From: Malaya genurostris
Taxonomy: Eukaryota > Arthropoda > Insecta > Diptera > Culicidae
Length of the DNA: 64,000 nt
Direction: 5' to 3'
NCBI RefSeq assembly: GCF_030247185.1
Contig: NC_080571.1
Location: 112,771,067 to 112,835,066 of the forward strand
The position numbers and the translations under genes were made by a program. The number at the start of each line of letters is the position of its first letter. The first letter of the stretch is position 1. Shown here one piece after another: positions 20,818 to 33,343 of the stretch. A model generated the notes under the pieces. That model was given only the letters and a program-made list of their open reading frames with translations, made no database searches and was not told the DNA's origin.

Positions 20818-21070
20818 AAGGTCTTTCGGTCCCATATGGAATTTCTGAATTTCATCCGGATCTGACTTCCGGTTCCGGAATTATAGGGTAAAGTGTGTTC
20901 AATATTGCACACCGTCACTTAAAATATTTTCGGATGCAACAAACATGTTATGCATAAATAATCTTTTAGTTTCTTTCAAAAATCGAAGAGAAAAATTTTG
21001 AATAGAATACCACAATATTATATGTACATGAGAAAGGCATCATTACACCACTAGGTGGATTAAAACAGGT

Positions 21071-22254
21071 TTTTGTTTCAACATTAAACAAAAGTTTTAT
21101 CACTTATCCTATCTTTTCGTATAATATTTCTGATATGCAAGTTTGGCTGTTGTCGTTTGTTGCAAAGTATGAATGGGCTGACAGCTTTTCAATTTATGAT
21201 TTTGCTTCAACTAAATAAACCTTTTTTGTGAGAAATACCACCGATTTGTTGTTAAAGGGAACCCGATCATCAAGCCGTAACAAATTTATAACAAAAAGCT
21301 GTTTTCGTAGCAAGTGCTGGTATAAGTGTGGTCTCGTTAATAGTTAATATATTAAATTTTTCTAACATATACTAAAAATCAAAAATAATTTAGATACGAT
21401 ATTTTGATCGGGAAGCGGGGGTATTCTGCCCAAGGCATTTCATCCAGAATAATTAAACAATATGTTTCTTAGCCGTAATGCGACGAAATATCGCAATATT
21501 TTCTCAAGGGGGGAATATTATAATACTTTACCCAATTTATTTTCGCTAGATGTTGCCACTGTTCTCTGACGCTTTGTATTGCGGCAAATCTAATTTCGAT
21601 GCTTTAAAGACCTAAGCTTTTGTATTTATTTTTTGATGTAAAAAGTACAGTATATTTTAAGGTCGTCAAAAGGTGAGATAACGAAGGGCTTACAAGTTTC
21701 TAATTCGTGCCTCCTCGTGTGTCCAGTGCAGGTAAAATTTCATTTTCAATCGAATGATATCAGATAAAAATGAAATTTATGGTCACTGACCGTCAGCATA
21801 TCGATACAAGTTCATATGACTTTTGCTGCAATGTTCAAGTGAAGCTTCCAGAATTCATCGTCAGTTGAATAATCGTACTTAGTCATTTGAAGTTTTGCTT
21901 GCTCAGTTTCAAGTGCCAAGTTGCTAGTTGCTTCATTGTCTTCGCTGTTGGTAGTGAGCAAGTTCGAATAAATAGATTTATAAATGAAGTAAAGTATTAA
22001 AAATAAAAATTGAAAGAGGAAAATATAAATTTATTTGTATTCTGTAATTGATATTTCAGCTACCTGGTTTGTCTTTCATCTATTATCTTGAACCAATTCG
22101 AATGTTTACATGAACCTCATTTGAAGGTCGCTCTCACACTATTGAAAGAGATATTTTGTTACTTCAACTGGCGGTGGTTAAACTGAGTTTTGAATTGAAG
22201 AGAATCGATTGAAGAACTGAATGCTGCCGGTTCGGTACGTCAGCGAAGGTTGTG
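21071..22254. other. Non-coding stretch, nothing recognised
   Basis: AT-rich DNA with no transposon ends or frames I can support. The words TCAGTTGAATAATCG and CAAGTGCCAAGTTGC around 21860-21930 look repeat-like but have no partner here. Confidence 0.35.
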
Positions 22255-22345
22255 TGTGTCAGATTGTGAAGTTTACTGCAGTAGAGAGATCGTCAGTGTG
22301 TATCACATTCGGTTTCAATTTAATTGAATGAAGTCTTACTTCACG
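22255..22345 (+). repeat. Dispersed repeat E, copy 1
   Basis: TGTGAAGTTTACTGCAGTAG, CGTCAGTGTGT and CAATTTAATTGAATGAAGT match, in inverted orientation, the segment 40082-40170. It is short (about 90 bp) and unassigned. Confidence 0.65.
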
Positions 22346-22810
22346 CGTATTCGTTCGAAAGTTAGTAGCATAATGAGAGGATGCGAGGGTGGTTTGTATG
22401 TAATAACTCCTATGAAATGTAAAAATTATTTTAAATCCTTCAAATAAATCAACTATTTCGGCTTGACATCCTGTTGCTAATGTGAGTTTGAACACCTTAG
22501 TGTGGTTTTAAATTGATGTTAATTTATCCAGGCTTTTTTAAACTCGGTTTTATAAAAACTGTAAAATTCCTTGCGTTATCCATAAATTAGCATTTTCATC
22601 TCATCATAAAATTATTCGACGTATAAAACAAAATACGTCTTATGAGTAACAGTAACTTTTTGGGTATAAACCATTTTGCTATTCTAATTATTAGTGTTTT
22701 ATGTAGGAGCGTCTTTTTATCTCAGTATCCGAGTGGATGGTCGTGGTCAGCAGTGATGATTCTCAGTTAATTGCTTTCTAAGAAGAATCCATGGTCAAAA
22801 AGCGGGTAAG
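22346..22810. other. Non-coding stretch, nothing recognised
   Basis: No repeat or coding frame supported. Confidence 0.35.
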
Positions 22811-22814
22811 GCAC

Positions 22815-22885
22815 TTGTACTGTTGATCGATGACGATTCATACGTAAAATTCGATTTTAAGTAGCTTCCCCGCTCAAAATTTTTA
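22815..22885 (+). pseudogene. Possible Tc1-like transposase fragment around the first catalytic aspartate
   Basis: The translation reads LLIDDDSYVKFDFK followed by a stop and LPRS, resembling the MDDETYVK.DF.QLPG block of Tc1-type transposases. The sequence after about 22890 no longer fits the family. It could be the continuation of the fragment that ends at 18033, displaced by the nested insertions between them, or an independent scrap. Confidence 0.4.
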
Positions 22886-22889
22886 AAAT

Positions 22890-24684
22890 TTTAAATGCTA
22901 ATAGTTTAGATCGCCATAATCGAAAAATTTCCCAATGTGGTGAACAGTATAATTCTGGAATAATCTTATGGGGAAATTCTGATTTCCATTCTAGACAATT
23001 TCGAGAACAAATGCTACCACCTACCTGTCGTTTCGAACAAACTCCCACCTTTCAACCTAGTAATTTGAATATTATCGTACACACATCGTAGAATTAGTTT
23101 CGGTCACTTGTTGCAGCACTTCGAAGGGACACGGACAGCATGACCAACCTTGCCCAGCTAGACTGACCACGAGTTGGAGTTTTTTTTCCAAGGTGCTACC
23201 GCAAATTTATCATGCTATGAGTTGAAATTCCACCCCAATGGATCAGTTTGGTTATTGAAAAAGTATTCGACACATGGAAAGAGGTATGAAATCGAAGTGC
23301 GATTGAGAAAGAGATTTGCTCTGCGATTGGTCAACCTTTTTTTTTATCTTTTATGTTGATGTTTTCAATTTTTATTGTTCCTAAATATGTCGCTTTATCT
23401 GTTTCTGATCCTTTCTTCAAGCAGAATAATAAGCAGGCTATTCGACATGAAGAACGGGATCTAGCGGTGAATGGAGAAATTGGAAAAAAGAAATCCTCCA
23501 GCAGTCCATCGGAGAAGTGGCGAGTGGAGTAGAAGGGATACAAATTGAATCCCATTCGAGGATTTGATTCGAAATTATTTCGATATTTATTGAAATTGTG
23601 TGCCGATTCTGTGTGACCAAATAGGATCGGCCACTGCATGGCAGGGAGAGATCGGACAAGGAAAGGGTCCGTCAACGTCAGCGGTTGGGAAACACTCAGC
23701 ATGGGCTTATTTTCATCGCAGACATTAGGGAAAATATGACGTGTGATGATAAATATAAATCTCGTTATGGCTATACCTCTACCGGACTAGAATTTGAATT
23801 TACACAAGAATTTTGACACAGGTTATCATTGAGCCAATAAAAAACGGGAACGTTCCCGGGAGCTCCTCCCGAGTGGCAGAAACAAATTGAATTTTGATTT
23901 GCAATTTTTAGAAATCTAATTTTCGCTTGTACACAGTTTCGATAATAAATTCGCACTTTCAATGTATCAAAAACGTATCTGTGGGAAATGAAATCGAGAA
24001 TTCATTCATACATTGCAAATGAGATGATAAACGACTTGCGTATCGTTTTCGATGATTGGTTACGGTAGTTGATGGGTTTTATTTCTTTAAAATGGGATTA
24101 AATCTTATTTGTGTAAAGTACATTAAATTTTCTGATAAATGATTAAATTTTTTACATGATTTGACACAAACAACTTTAATTGCCCGCCCGATTTGTTTGC
24201 ACAATTTGGCAAAACACTTTTTTTTAACTTTTACACGGTGCATTACAAACGAAATAAAAATTGTTAATGGGGTTTTCAGTTAGCTGGTTCGAAAAAGGCT
24301 ACCATTTTTTTTTCTTTTTGTGTGCTATTATGTGCGTTCCAGTTGTACATTGTGAAAAAAACTTCCAGTCGAGTGAAGCGTAATTAGACAATCACGCTCA
24401 AGAACTTCATCTCAGCTCGATTTTCAGTTATTACCCAGGAAGTTTATGTCTCACGATGTCCGATTATAGTTCGATGAATGGAGTCAACAATTAATTGCCT
24501 TCGTTATTCGAGTGATTTTCAGTAGAAGAATTTTTATTAGACAATTCAATTATTCGACACATTGGTCTCAATTAGTGCCCCACCAAAAGTTGGCAAAAAC
24601 TCTAAAAATGTCTGTTGGATGAGTTTTTAGTAAAAATTTGAGGCCACTGAAAATATTTCTATCTTGATATTATATCAAAAAATA
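22890..24684. other. Non-coding stretch with unassigned ORF
   Basis: A 123-codon minus-strand frame at 23331-23702 is the longest here. It has no recognised domain and ends in a lysine-rich low-complexity tail, so it is probably chance. No repeats with partners in this window were seen. Confidence 0.35.
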
Positions 24685-24712
24685 TTCCATCCACCTAATA
24701 GTGACATGATGC
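24685..24712 (+). repeat. Isolated family-A head fragment
   Basis: CCATCCACCTAATAGTGAC followed by ATGATGC matches the head of family-A elements, but no body follows. Confidence 0.4.
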
Positions 24713-25079
24713 ACCGCTCGCTAAGGTGCATAAGAAAATGATGGTTTATTTTATGAATTATCTTATGTATTTTTTTTGAAAATATCACAATAATATTACA
24801 CTATGCGTAAAGATGAGAATGTAAGAGACGATTTTTTACAAAAAATGTGGATTGTTGAAAAATGTTCAACGCAAAATTTTTAATAAAAGAAGAACAATAT
24901 AAAAATATGGTTTGAATACTACCGATTTAATTTGACAATATTTAATTTTTATCATGTTAAAGTATCTTATTAAACTATGAAAAATGAAAAGGAAGACAAA
25001 AAAATGTGGATCAAATATGGAAATTTTGGCAAGAAAGGCAAGGAGTGTCCCGGATAACCGAATAAGTGCATGTAGGTAG

Positions 25080-25545
25080 GTGATCAACATGGCGCTATTT
25101 GGTATGAACTCATCCAAGCAGGTTCACTGGTCACATATAAAAAAGACACTTGATGTGTTTGAACATAGTATTGCAAAAAAGCGCACGCAACATGAAAAAT
25201 GCAGGATTTTGAAAGTTGTAATAGCTTATTTGTAAATGCTCCCGTGAGAAGTTCTGCCCTAACCGCCAGATTTACCAGACATTGCTCCACCCCATTGCAA
25301 TTTGTTCCAATCCATGACGCATGGCTTGTCAGAGAAGTTTAAAAAAACTATGAAATCACCAATAATTGGATCGATTCATTCGTCGAATCTGAGCATAAGA
25401 AATTTTTCCAACGTGACATCCGACCTCTATCAGAAATATGGCAGAAAGTAGAAGATATCGAAGGACTATATTTTGAATGACGGCACTGTAATGATACTCT
25501 CACAATAAATCATGAAACTTTGCAAAACAAGGGCTACGAATAAAT
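25080..25545 (+). pseudogene. mariner (DD34D) transposase fragment, C-terminal half
   Basis: Broken frames read DQHGAIWYELIQAGS at about 25084-25125, corresponding to the region after the first catalytic aspartate (WWDQ.G..YYELL in family members). Next come PDLPDIAPPHCNLFQSMTHG around 25270-25325, matching the PYSPDIAPSDYHLFRSM block, and NWIDSFVESEHKKFFQRDI and LYFE near 25480. In the second block the position of the third catalytic aspartate reads as histidine or is shifted. The N-terminal half is not recognisable upstream. The element is old and inactive; its ends were not found. Confidence 0.72.
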
Positions 25546-26795
25546 TCCAACTTATATATTATAAATAGATTTATATAACGTCATTTATACAGATGTTTGA
25601 TGTTATGTATATGATTGTTCTGTTGCTTTTTTGTTTTGAATTTTAGGGAGAAAATCTTGGTATTTCCAAAAAATTATAACTCAAAAACATAAAAACATGC
25701 ATCGCCAATTTTTGGATATGTTATATAAAAATGTTTCAGTTATCAGAAAAAAAATATGACACGACATGCCCATTGCACACAAACCATGAAAACCGTTAAA
25801 AAGTTATAAAATTGACTTTATCGAACACAAAACTTCAACTTTACAATATTCGAATATTTTTCCTAAACACTATGTGCATTTATGAACAACTTATCCAAAA
25901 ATTAGCAAAATCGGTCGAGTGATTAAAAAGTGCAAAGCCTATATTGCCACGCAGTCCGAGCGGCGTGCGTCGAGGATTGGAGGGATGTTTTCTTTTTCAC
26001 AGTCAGAAAATAATAGATTCTTTTTCTTCTGCTCTTCTTTAAACTTTTATTCACCTTTGTTTCTTCACAATTAACAGCACGATTCCCTTTTCATGGCCAT
26101 GGGCAGCAAACTCTTAAAAAACCGTTATAATTCGTTATCTTTTTTTCGGTAACACTAAAGTGGATCTACGCTTGTAGTGCTGTATGTTTTGTTCGTGGAA
26201 AATAGCTAGTATCCCTCAGTGCATGGTTCTTCTTCCACTTGCAACCATCAGGCTATGTGCTGACAAATCTGTTTTTTCGTGCCTTTCTATCGGTCACATT
26301 TAACGGATTCTTTTCTTATCACTATGCAACACTGTTTCAGGCTTCTCTGTCAGCCATATTTAGCGAATTCTCTTCTTTCTACCACGATATCGTACGCGGA
26401 ATGATACTACTTGAAAAATGACTAATAGCACTAGAACGATCTTTTTCCTTTTAGTGTTCACCGCACAATGACTAAGATTTTCATCTCGTCCTCAAAAATT
26501 TCACTGACTACGCTCTAAACTACGGAAACCGCGACTTGCGACTTTTCCTGAAAAACTGATTGCACTTGAACTCACTTGAACTGACAGTCCGACTAACGGC
26601 TATTTACCGGGAACTCTTTGAGACTGACTGGCTCCTAACTCTTCCCAACTATGGGGTTTTAAGCTCCTAACATTTACTTTCGGGTAAAGCCCGAAGATTT
26701 TAGTACAAGCCGAGCTTGTGATTTTAAGTAGAAAGGTCATCCGACTTTCTCCCGAAGTTCTCCCGAAAGCCGATACCACTGTCACTATGCCAGTG
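25546..26795. other. Non-coding stretch, possible repeat edge
   Basis: About 25660-25930 has low-complexity AT-rich sequence. 25950-26795 is more mixed, with short frames and words such as TTCTCCCGAAG duplicated near 26750. No family is recognised. Confidence 0.35.
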
Positions 26796-26975
26796 GCAGT
26801 GACTAGTGTCCGTGAAAAAAATAACTTTGTTTCTACAACATTGCTGCGCTGACTAATGTCCGGAACTGTCTATGGTTTTATAATAAAGTTTCTTAAACAT
26901 CGTTGCGATAATTAATGCTCGAAAATGTGCATGCTTCTATAACAAAGTTAATACATGAAGGTTGCGGCTACGCTG
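26796..26975 (+). repeat. Degenerate tandem repeat, three units of about 55-62 bp
   Basis: Three successive units start TGACTAGTGTCCG, TGACTAATGTCCG and TAATTAATGCTCG. Each goes on to a CTATGGTTTTATAA or CTTCTATAACAAAGTT word and ends near ATTGCTGCGC, ATCGTTGCGA or GGTTGCGGC. The units are diverged. Confidence 0.6.
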
Positions 26976-28713
26976 ATATGAGAGTTTCCTTCACAACTTC
27001 CTATTTTTTCTACAATACTAGCAAATTCAAAGGAAAATTTGCTAAGGGCGCTGCAAAATTAATGATTTTTAAAAAAATGTGTTTTTTGAAGAAAATCGAA
27101 AATAATCGATTTTTTTATCCACACTAACAAGTGGTAATGTTATGTGAATATCATTGGGTAGTATATGTACGAATTCTTTGAAAATCTCATTGTTCAACAT
27201 CTTTTGAAAATTTGATTAGAATATTTGTTTTCGACTGGTTCGTATAAACTATGAAAATTTGTGTGCCATATTTCGAACTTATAGGTAAATAATATATGAT
27301 GCAAAGAAAATTGTCTAATCCACGTGTGAATGTGTTGGTGAGGCTATTTTCAGTGGATGTGTGGCGAATATTAGCACAGAGAACAGATATCCAAGTAGAG
27401 ATTTCAATGTGTATAAGCAATTTAACGGTTGTTTTAAGGAACAATCATCAAGTAGCAATTCTCCTGTAGAGGCTCTTCGAGCAGCCCAGCAGTCGCTTAT
27501 GGGCTCTTGCACTCGAGCTTGCATACAATGGTAATTAATGCAGGCAAAGTCGTACACAACGGTGATTTTAATGGATTTATACTTGTATGCTTTACACAGC
27601 TTTTTATGAAAATAAACACTTAACTCATAAAATGAGTGTAAAAACTGTTGATATTTAGTGGCAATCATGCTACGTTTATATGAAATGTACTTAAAAACGC
27701 TCAGATATATCGTTACCTCTAGATTCTATATTCATTTCATGTGAATGTCACATTGTTTTCCACAGTGTTGACCGATTCAAGTGTTTTGCACATACATTTG
27801 TGCTGTACTCATTCCCACTAGAAAATTAAGTGTTTAACACATGTAGTTCGATTCAATAGCAAAACACATAACATCCAAAGGAAAACCACATAAAAGCAAA
27901 GTGAAAAATAATCTAATCTCGCATCTTAGTGAATTTACACATGAAACCTTGAAACAAATCGGTTTGGTTATGTATTGATATGAAAAAGCATATTAAATTC
28001 AAGTGGTGTTTACATATGAATCGATTGTGCAAATTTTTATCAGTGGTGCCTCCGGCTCGCACAAATTCTAATTTCGTATATGAATATAACTGTGCACTTT
28101 ACATAGGTGTAGATAACAGAGGTGTCAAATTGCATAATAGGAATGGAATATACTGATAGTGAATGTCCAGTAATTTCTTATTTCGACAGTATTTTAAGGA
28201 TCAAGAGTAAACCAAGTTTCCTGATGTTAGAAATGTGTATATTACATACTTCATGTTTGATACGTATATCATAGATCTACACCCACACCACAAAAATGAA
28301 GATGGTACAATTTCTTGCACTTGCAATGGGTAGTAGTGTGATGAAAGTGAAGGTTATAGGTAACATTAGTCGTAGATTTTGTTCTGATGAAAAAAGAATA
28401 TTGTAGACTATTCCTTGGAAAAAATATTGATACATTTTGCAATGTTCACCTTGCCAATAATATACGAAATAACATTAAAAATCATTCCCGTTCCGCAGCC
28501 AGTTTGTTCATCGCTAAATTTATATATAAACAGGTTCATGTATAATCTTACACCTGAAGAAAAGCGTTCAGAATAATTTGACAAGAAAGGTGCAGCTACC
28601 AGCTGATAATACTGGTGGTATGATACTTTTTTTTTCATTGCAGCATATAGAACACTTACACTCATGTGATGTAGCCGGTACTACTCCTGCTGATTCCATC
28701 GAATTCATATGTT
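26976..28713. other. Non-coding stretch with unassigned ORF
   Basis: A 117-codon minus-strand frame at 27315-27668 has a GC-richer segment around 27460-27530 but no recognised domain. The rest is AT-rich without repeats I can pair. Confidence 0.35.
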
Positions 28714-29050
28714 CAGTGCAACCAGTTCATCAAAGACGCGTTTACAATTTAATTTCAAACATTCTATTTTTTCAATAATATATGCTCAAACGAATGTAAA
28801 GCATTTTTTCATATTGAAATATTATTTTGATGAATATTTCGTCGATGTTTGATAGAAAATTGCATACATTTTAGTTTTTGATTTGTTGTTACATATTAGA
28901 AAGTTTAGCTACACTGCTTCAGTGCATCTGTATTGGATTGCGCTATACAAAATAAACAAAATTTAACACGTTTTGTGAAAAAGCAGTTTCGCCTTTGGCT
29001 TCTTCGAGCAAAGATTTCTATTTCGCTGGAATTTTAATAAAAGGTACATA
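28714..29050 (+). repeat. Dispersed repeat D, copy 2
   Basis: Same-orientation partner of 4170-4545, with shared TGTTTGATAGAAAATTGC, TAGCTACACTGCTTCA, CAAAATAAACAAA and AAAAGCAGTTT. The two copies have drifted too far for recent duplication. Confidence 0.7.
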
Positions 29051-29334
29051 CATCTTTATTTAGAAGCAAAATCAGCGAGAGAGAAAAACGATACAAAAAT
29101 GTGTTTATTGCTGATGGATGTGTGGTAGCGCAAGGAAACTGAAACCAAATTATTTTTCACTAGCAGTTTGGAGCAAAATGGAATAAGTTTCGTTCAAAGT
29201 TTCTACTTTTCTTGAATTGCCGTTATAAGCGGAAACGACTGATTTGTTCCATTTTCAACTATATGATAGTTTTATCTGATCAAATCCGGAGAAAAAGATG
29301 ATGTAACTTGTTTTTACGCACACGTTATTGACAT

Positions 29335-30482
29335 TAAGGGGCTATCCATAAATGACGTCACGCTTTTTGACGATTTTTGACTCCCCATCCCCCCTTTGTC
29401 ACAAATTGTCACAGAAGCAAAGACCCCCCACCACCCCTATGTCACATGTCACGAATTCAAAATAAATAAAATTCATCTCAATACATTTTCAATATGTACA
29501 GACAAATATGAGGGAAAAATCGATTTATTACATGCTGTCATTAGATTTAAAAATATTCCTAAAACTACAAAATCATCGGAATTATTTTATTAATATCAAT
29601 TATATAAATTAACAAAAGTATTTGGTTCGAATTGATGAAACATTTAAATCATCTGTTTTATTCCTCCTAGGGGTATACCGATATATTATTGTTTTAGGTA
29701 AAGAATAATGTTTCCTTAGTGTAGCAAACAGGGCTGAGAAAATAAAGACCAAAACCTCATCAAAACGAGATCACTGCCGGAGAATCTTTTCAAGATCAGT
29801 TGATCAGTGAATTTTAAATCTCATCGATCAATATCGATACTGATCTTCCGTCACACAATGGGTAGTGATTTTGAGCTAAAATGATTCTTGATTTATGTAA
29901 GTTCAATCATTGGATGATTCGATAAGCTTTGATGTTGGTGGAGGAAAATCACATATGATCAAGATAAGACATGACATGATCTACGTCTGAAATCGTTGAT
30001 CTCCAGCCCTTTTTCAAATGGAGTACAATTGAATAAACTGCATCACAATCAGATAAGAGAAATTCTTATGATATACTATTATCAATGCTAGAAAATCAAA
30101 TTACTGAAAAAATTGTCAGTGCATAATTTAAGTTAAAACGTTTGAAGGAACCTTTATTAATTTCGCTAATTTACTCGTTCCTCCGTGCACTTTTGCTGAT
30201 CACAACAGAAATGATTTCCTGCATCATTCATTTCCGAATTTACAAGAAGAAGCATCAACAAATACACGTTTTCCTATAGAATGTAAACGTTTATTGTGGA
30301 GATTTTTTTCAGGAAATAGGGCAAAACAGTAATATAATTAGGTATTTCAAAAATGCGCTCATTAAATATATTGGACGTCACATTCCAAAAACATCCCCCC
30401 CTTCCTCCTGTCACAAAAGGTCACGTTTTATAAAACACCCCCTCCCCCTTGCGGCGTGACGTCTTTTATGGACAGCCTCTTA
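29335..30482. mobile_element. TIR element with GGCTRTCCATAAA ends
   Basis: The left end TAAGGGGCTATCCATAAATG and the inverted right end (TAAGAGGCTGTCCATAAAAG) continue through GACGTCACGC and C-rich tracts with TTTGTCAC words, giving TIRs over 60 bp. The interior is AT-rich, non-coding and hosts another small element at about 29729-30010. No definite target duplication was resolved. It is non-autonomous, superfamily unknown. Confidence 0.75.
29729..30010. mobile_element. Possible MITE with CAGGGCTGAGA ends
   Basis: CAGGGCTGAGA at 29729 mirrors TCTCCAGCCCT ending at 30010, and several GATCA-rich palindromic words fill the interior. No target duplication was detected, so the boundaries are provisional. 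Confidence 0.5.
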
Positions 30483-31200
30483 CCTATACGCTAGCAAGGA
30501 GTATTTTCCCTTAATCGTCAATGAAATTCGACCGCGCTCGCTCTGGGCGTGTCAAGTGAATACTTTTACGTAAATTTCATCTCATCGGCGGGAAGGGCCT
30601 GGTGTGAACCACTGGCAAAGATACCGAAAATACTTGAATGTTTTCTATGATTCTGTAGAAGAATCTATGTTTGCTACTAAACTCTGGCATATACATTGTT
30701 AGTTTGTTAGTCAATACATATAAATATAAACTCATGTTAGCCGATTATAATTACTTTTTTTTTCTATTTCAAATCAAGAAAAGTCTCTTTTACAAGCCAA
30801 AATAATGTGTGGTGAAATGTAATCCCAAAAAATGCGCGCAAAATTTTAACCGCATGAGTTGAACGAATCGTCGCACATAGCATAAAAGGCAAAACCGACG
30901 CATAGAAAAGAACAATATTTTCAGTGATTGAGCGCAGTGGGTTTACCACGCGTTTTCGAATTTCGTTATTGATTAACGAACTATTGAAATAAGCATACGA
31001 TAATACTTGACTTGTATTCAATTCATTTAGTAGCATGTCTAGGTTGATTTTTTTAGATTTGGTATAATCTGAAGTAATATCTTTTATGTGATATTACACA
31101 ACAAAGCATTATAGCTTCAGCAATACCAACGCATTGAGCTAACCAGAGTTGGATATGACTGGCATTATAAACGTCAGTTAACTTAGATAACGAATAATGA
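30483..31200. other. Non-coding stretch, nothing recognised
   Basis: No supported gene or repeat. A 90-codon minus frame at 30764-31036 has no recognisable features. Confidence 0.35.
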
Positions 31201-31204
31201 CAGT

Positions 31205-31640
31205 CATCATCGTGCAATTCCGGAACCAGATGTTGGATTAAAAGGAAATTCAAGAGGAACCGGAAGTCTAATCTGGATAAATTTCAGCAGATCTATATGG
31301 CACCATTTGAACCTAAGTTTGTGAAAATCGGTGCAGCCATTTATGAGAAAAGTGAGTGAGTTCCATTTTGGAGTATGTGACCACGGTAATCCCGGAAGCT
31401 GAATCTGGGAACCGGTATAGCCGGAATCAGTTCCAATTTCCAGCAACTAACACGACTCACAAATGGAAATAGCACTAAATTCTATTTAGAAGATTTTTTT
31501 AGGATTTTTGGCATTGTCGCTCTAATCAACATTTCGAGAGTTTAATTACGTCACCCTCTAATTACGGATCTGGAAGTCGGATCCGAATAGAATACGGGTG
31601 TTTTGTATGAAACTGTAATACTCAACATGCCTACGACTTG
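31205..31640. repeat. Family-A repeat fragment
   Basis: It contains the family-A words GGAACCGGAAGTCTAAT, TGAACCTAAGTTTGTGAAAA, GAGTGAGTTCCATTTTGG and GGAAGTCGGATCCGA. Neither the head nor the tail is present. Confidence 0.6.
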
Positions 31641-33343
31641 AAATAGTTTTCAGTATAGTTTCGAAGAGCTTTTCGTTCTTCGCATCGCTGCTTTGAATGA
31701 CGGTTTAAATTTTTAGTATTCATCTTCCTGAATCGGAAGTCTTCAATTCTTCATCTTCCAAAAAATTCTAAAACAATTTTGGTTTTTAGTGTCAATATCA
31801 CTACATTTAATCTCTTCAAACTACTTGCAACATGACAATTTATCCATAGATATTTAGGAATAATTAGTCTGTCCCAGTTGAACTTTTATTCTTAGAAGAA
31901 GTGCTTCTGTCATGTGATACTGATTTGGTTCAAGACATTCCATGATACAATATTATTTTATAAGGCTTCAAGTTTACTCCATTGTGATGCTTCTGAATTT
32001 GACTTTCCATTCCGAAATGTGTATTTTGCGCCCTCTTTTCGGAAACGCTGGAGACTTATTCCAATATCAATTTTTTTTTTCAAAATTCCCTTCAAAAACA
32101 ATCGAAACTACTTGAAGAATAAGTTTAGTAAATTTGGAATACTATGATATAATATGTTAGTTTCACCATTAGGTTAATGAAATTAACGCATCAATATAAG
32201 CCGATGTTTAGCATCGAAGACTGCTTTCGTAAGAGGACATTTCCTTCGGCAGAATAATCAGTAGTAATCAATTAACAATTTATTACATATAAAATATGTC
32301 TTCCATTAACCTATGTGTTTTGGTTTTCAATTCAATTACTACCGACTGATGAGATATTGAAAAAGAGAGACACAAAATAAATTCGATGTGCACGGTAGGA
32401 AACTCCACCGCACAGTTTCGAGAGGCGGTGCACCCGTCACTGGTGATGATCAATCGTTTCGTTACAGACAAAGATGAATTATAAATAATTTCATTTTGAT
32501 TGATTTGTGGCGGTTGCAAATGTTATATATTTTATTTACGACTATTTATAACAATTGAATTTGGCCAGTTACGCTGTCACATGTCACCGTGCTGCGGTGG
32601 ATTCTGTCACAGGGCGAAAATTTATTATCGAGCAGATATTTCCACTGTTGAAAATTGACATTTTTTTTACATTTCAAGCATCAGAACTCTTTACCATCGC
32701 TAGTGGTATTGTCTTGTGGTGGTAAGAATTCCGAGGTGGACGATCAACATAATTCGCAGGCAACATCCTCAATATCACTTAGCAATGTAGTGTAATGCAA
32801 TGCTAATGTGTATAGGTTGTGTTTGTGTGACTCACTAGCGTGGCGGAATGGAACCATTTTTATGCTAAAATGAAGAGAACATCGAGCGCCAATAAAATCC
32901 TGCAACCATATCGTGGCGAAATGTAGCCAATAAAAATCGAATGTTCCACATTTTTATGACACTTTTGAATGTGTTTGCCTTGGATTTGGATATGGCACAG
33001 AGCGAAGGGCAGCAGGATTTCCTTGAGGATTTGAAAGGGATGTGTTTCATAGGTATATCGGTGGTACGGTGCTGCGGCAAATGACTTTTTTGAAAGTGTT
33101 TTATTGGCTCGATTTTTTGCAAATAAAAACATTTGATCGTGTTTACTTGAGTTGGACGTTGGAATTGGCATTGAGTTTTATTTCTTGAAATAAACTGATA
33201 TAGAAGAAAATATGAACCGTTCTCTTTCTTGCTTGTGTGTACATGAAATAGTAAACAACAATTCGCTTCTCGTAAAAGAACTGTTAGTTATGTAGAATTG
33301 CATGTTTTGCTGTAATCGATCGTCTAAATATTTTAATGAAGAA
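31641..33343. other. Non-coding stretch with unassigned ORF
   Basis: A 103-codon minus-strand frame at 32860-33171 has no recognised domain or splice context. No repeats could be paired. Confidence 0.35.

Larger units (their letters stand above)
18034..21070 (-). mobile_element. Family-A repeat element, interrupted by an RTE insertion
   Basis: The family-A head, ATCATTACACCACTAGGTGG, lies at the right end (about 21041-21060), so the element reads right to left. The body contains two copies of the CCGGTTCCGGAATTATAGGG motif (about 20270 and 20870). The left part (18034-18124) and the part beginning at 20043 align together with 58640-58760, which lacks the RTE, so the RTE landed inside this element. 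A 158-bp copy of repeat B also interrupts it at 20660-20817. It has no coding capacity. Confidence 0.72.

Noticed and set aside
23100..23360. Continuation of a Tc1 transposase after 22885
   Set aside because: I could not align the translated frames to the expected motif order beyond the DDDSYVKFDF block.
23331..23702. 123-codon minus-strand ORF
   Set aside because: No recognised motif and a low-complexity lysine-rich tail from an A/T run; likely chance.
27315..27668. 117-codon minus-strand ORF with a GC-richer middle
   Set aside because: No family resemblance and no supporting signals, so it was not called a gene.
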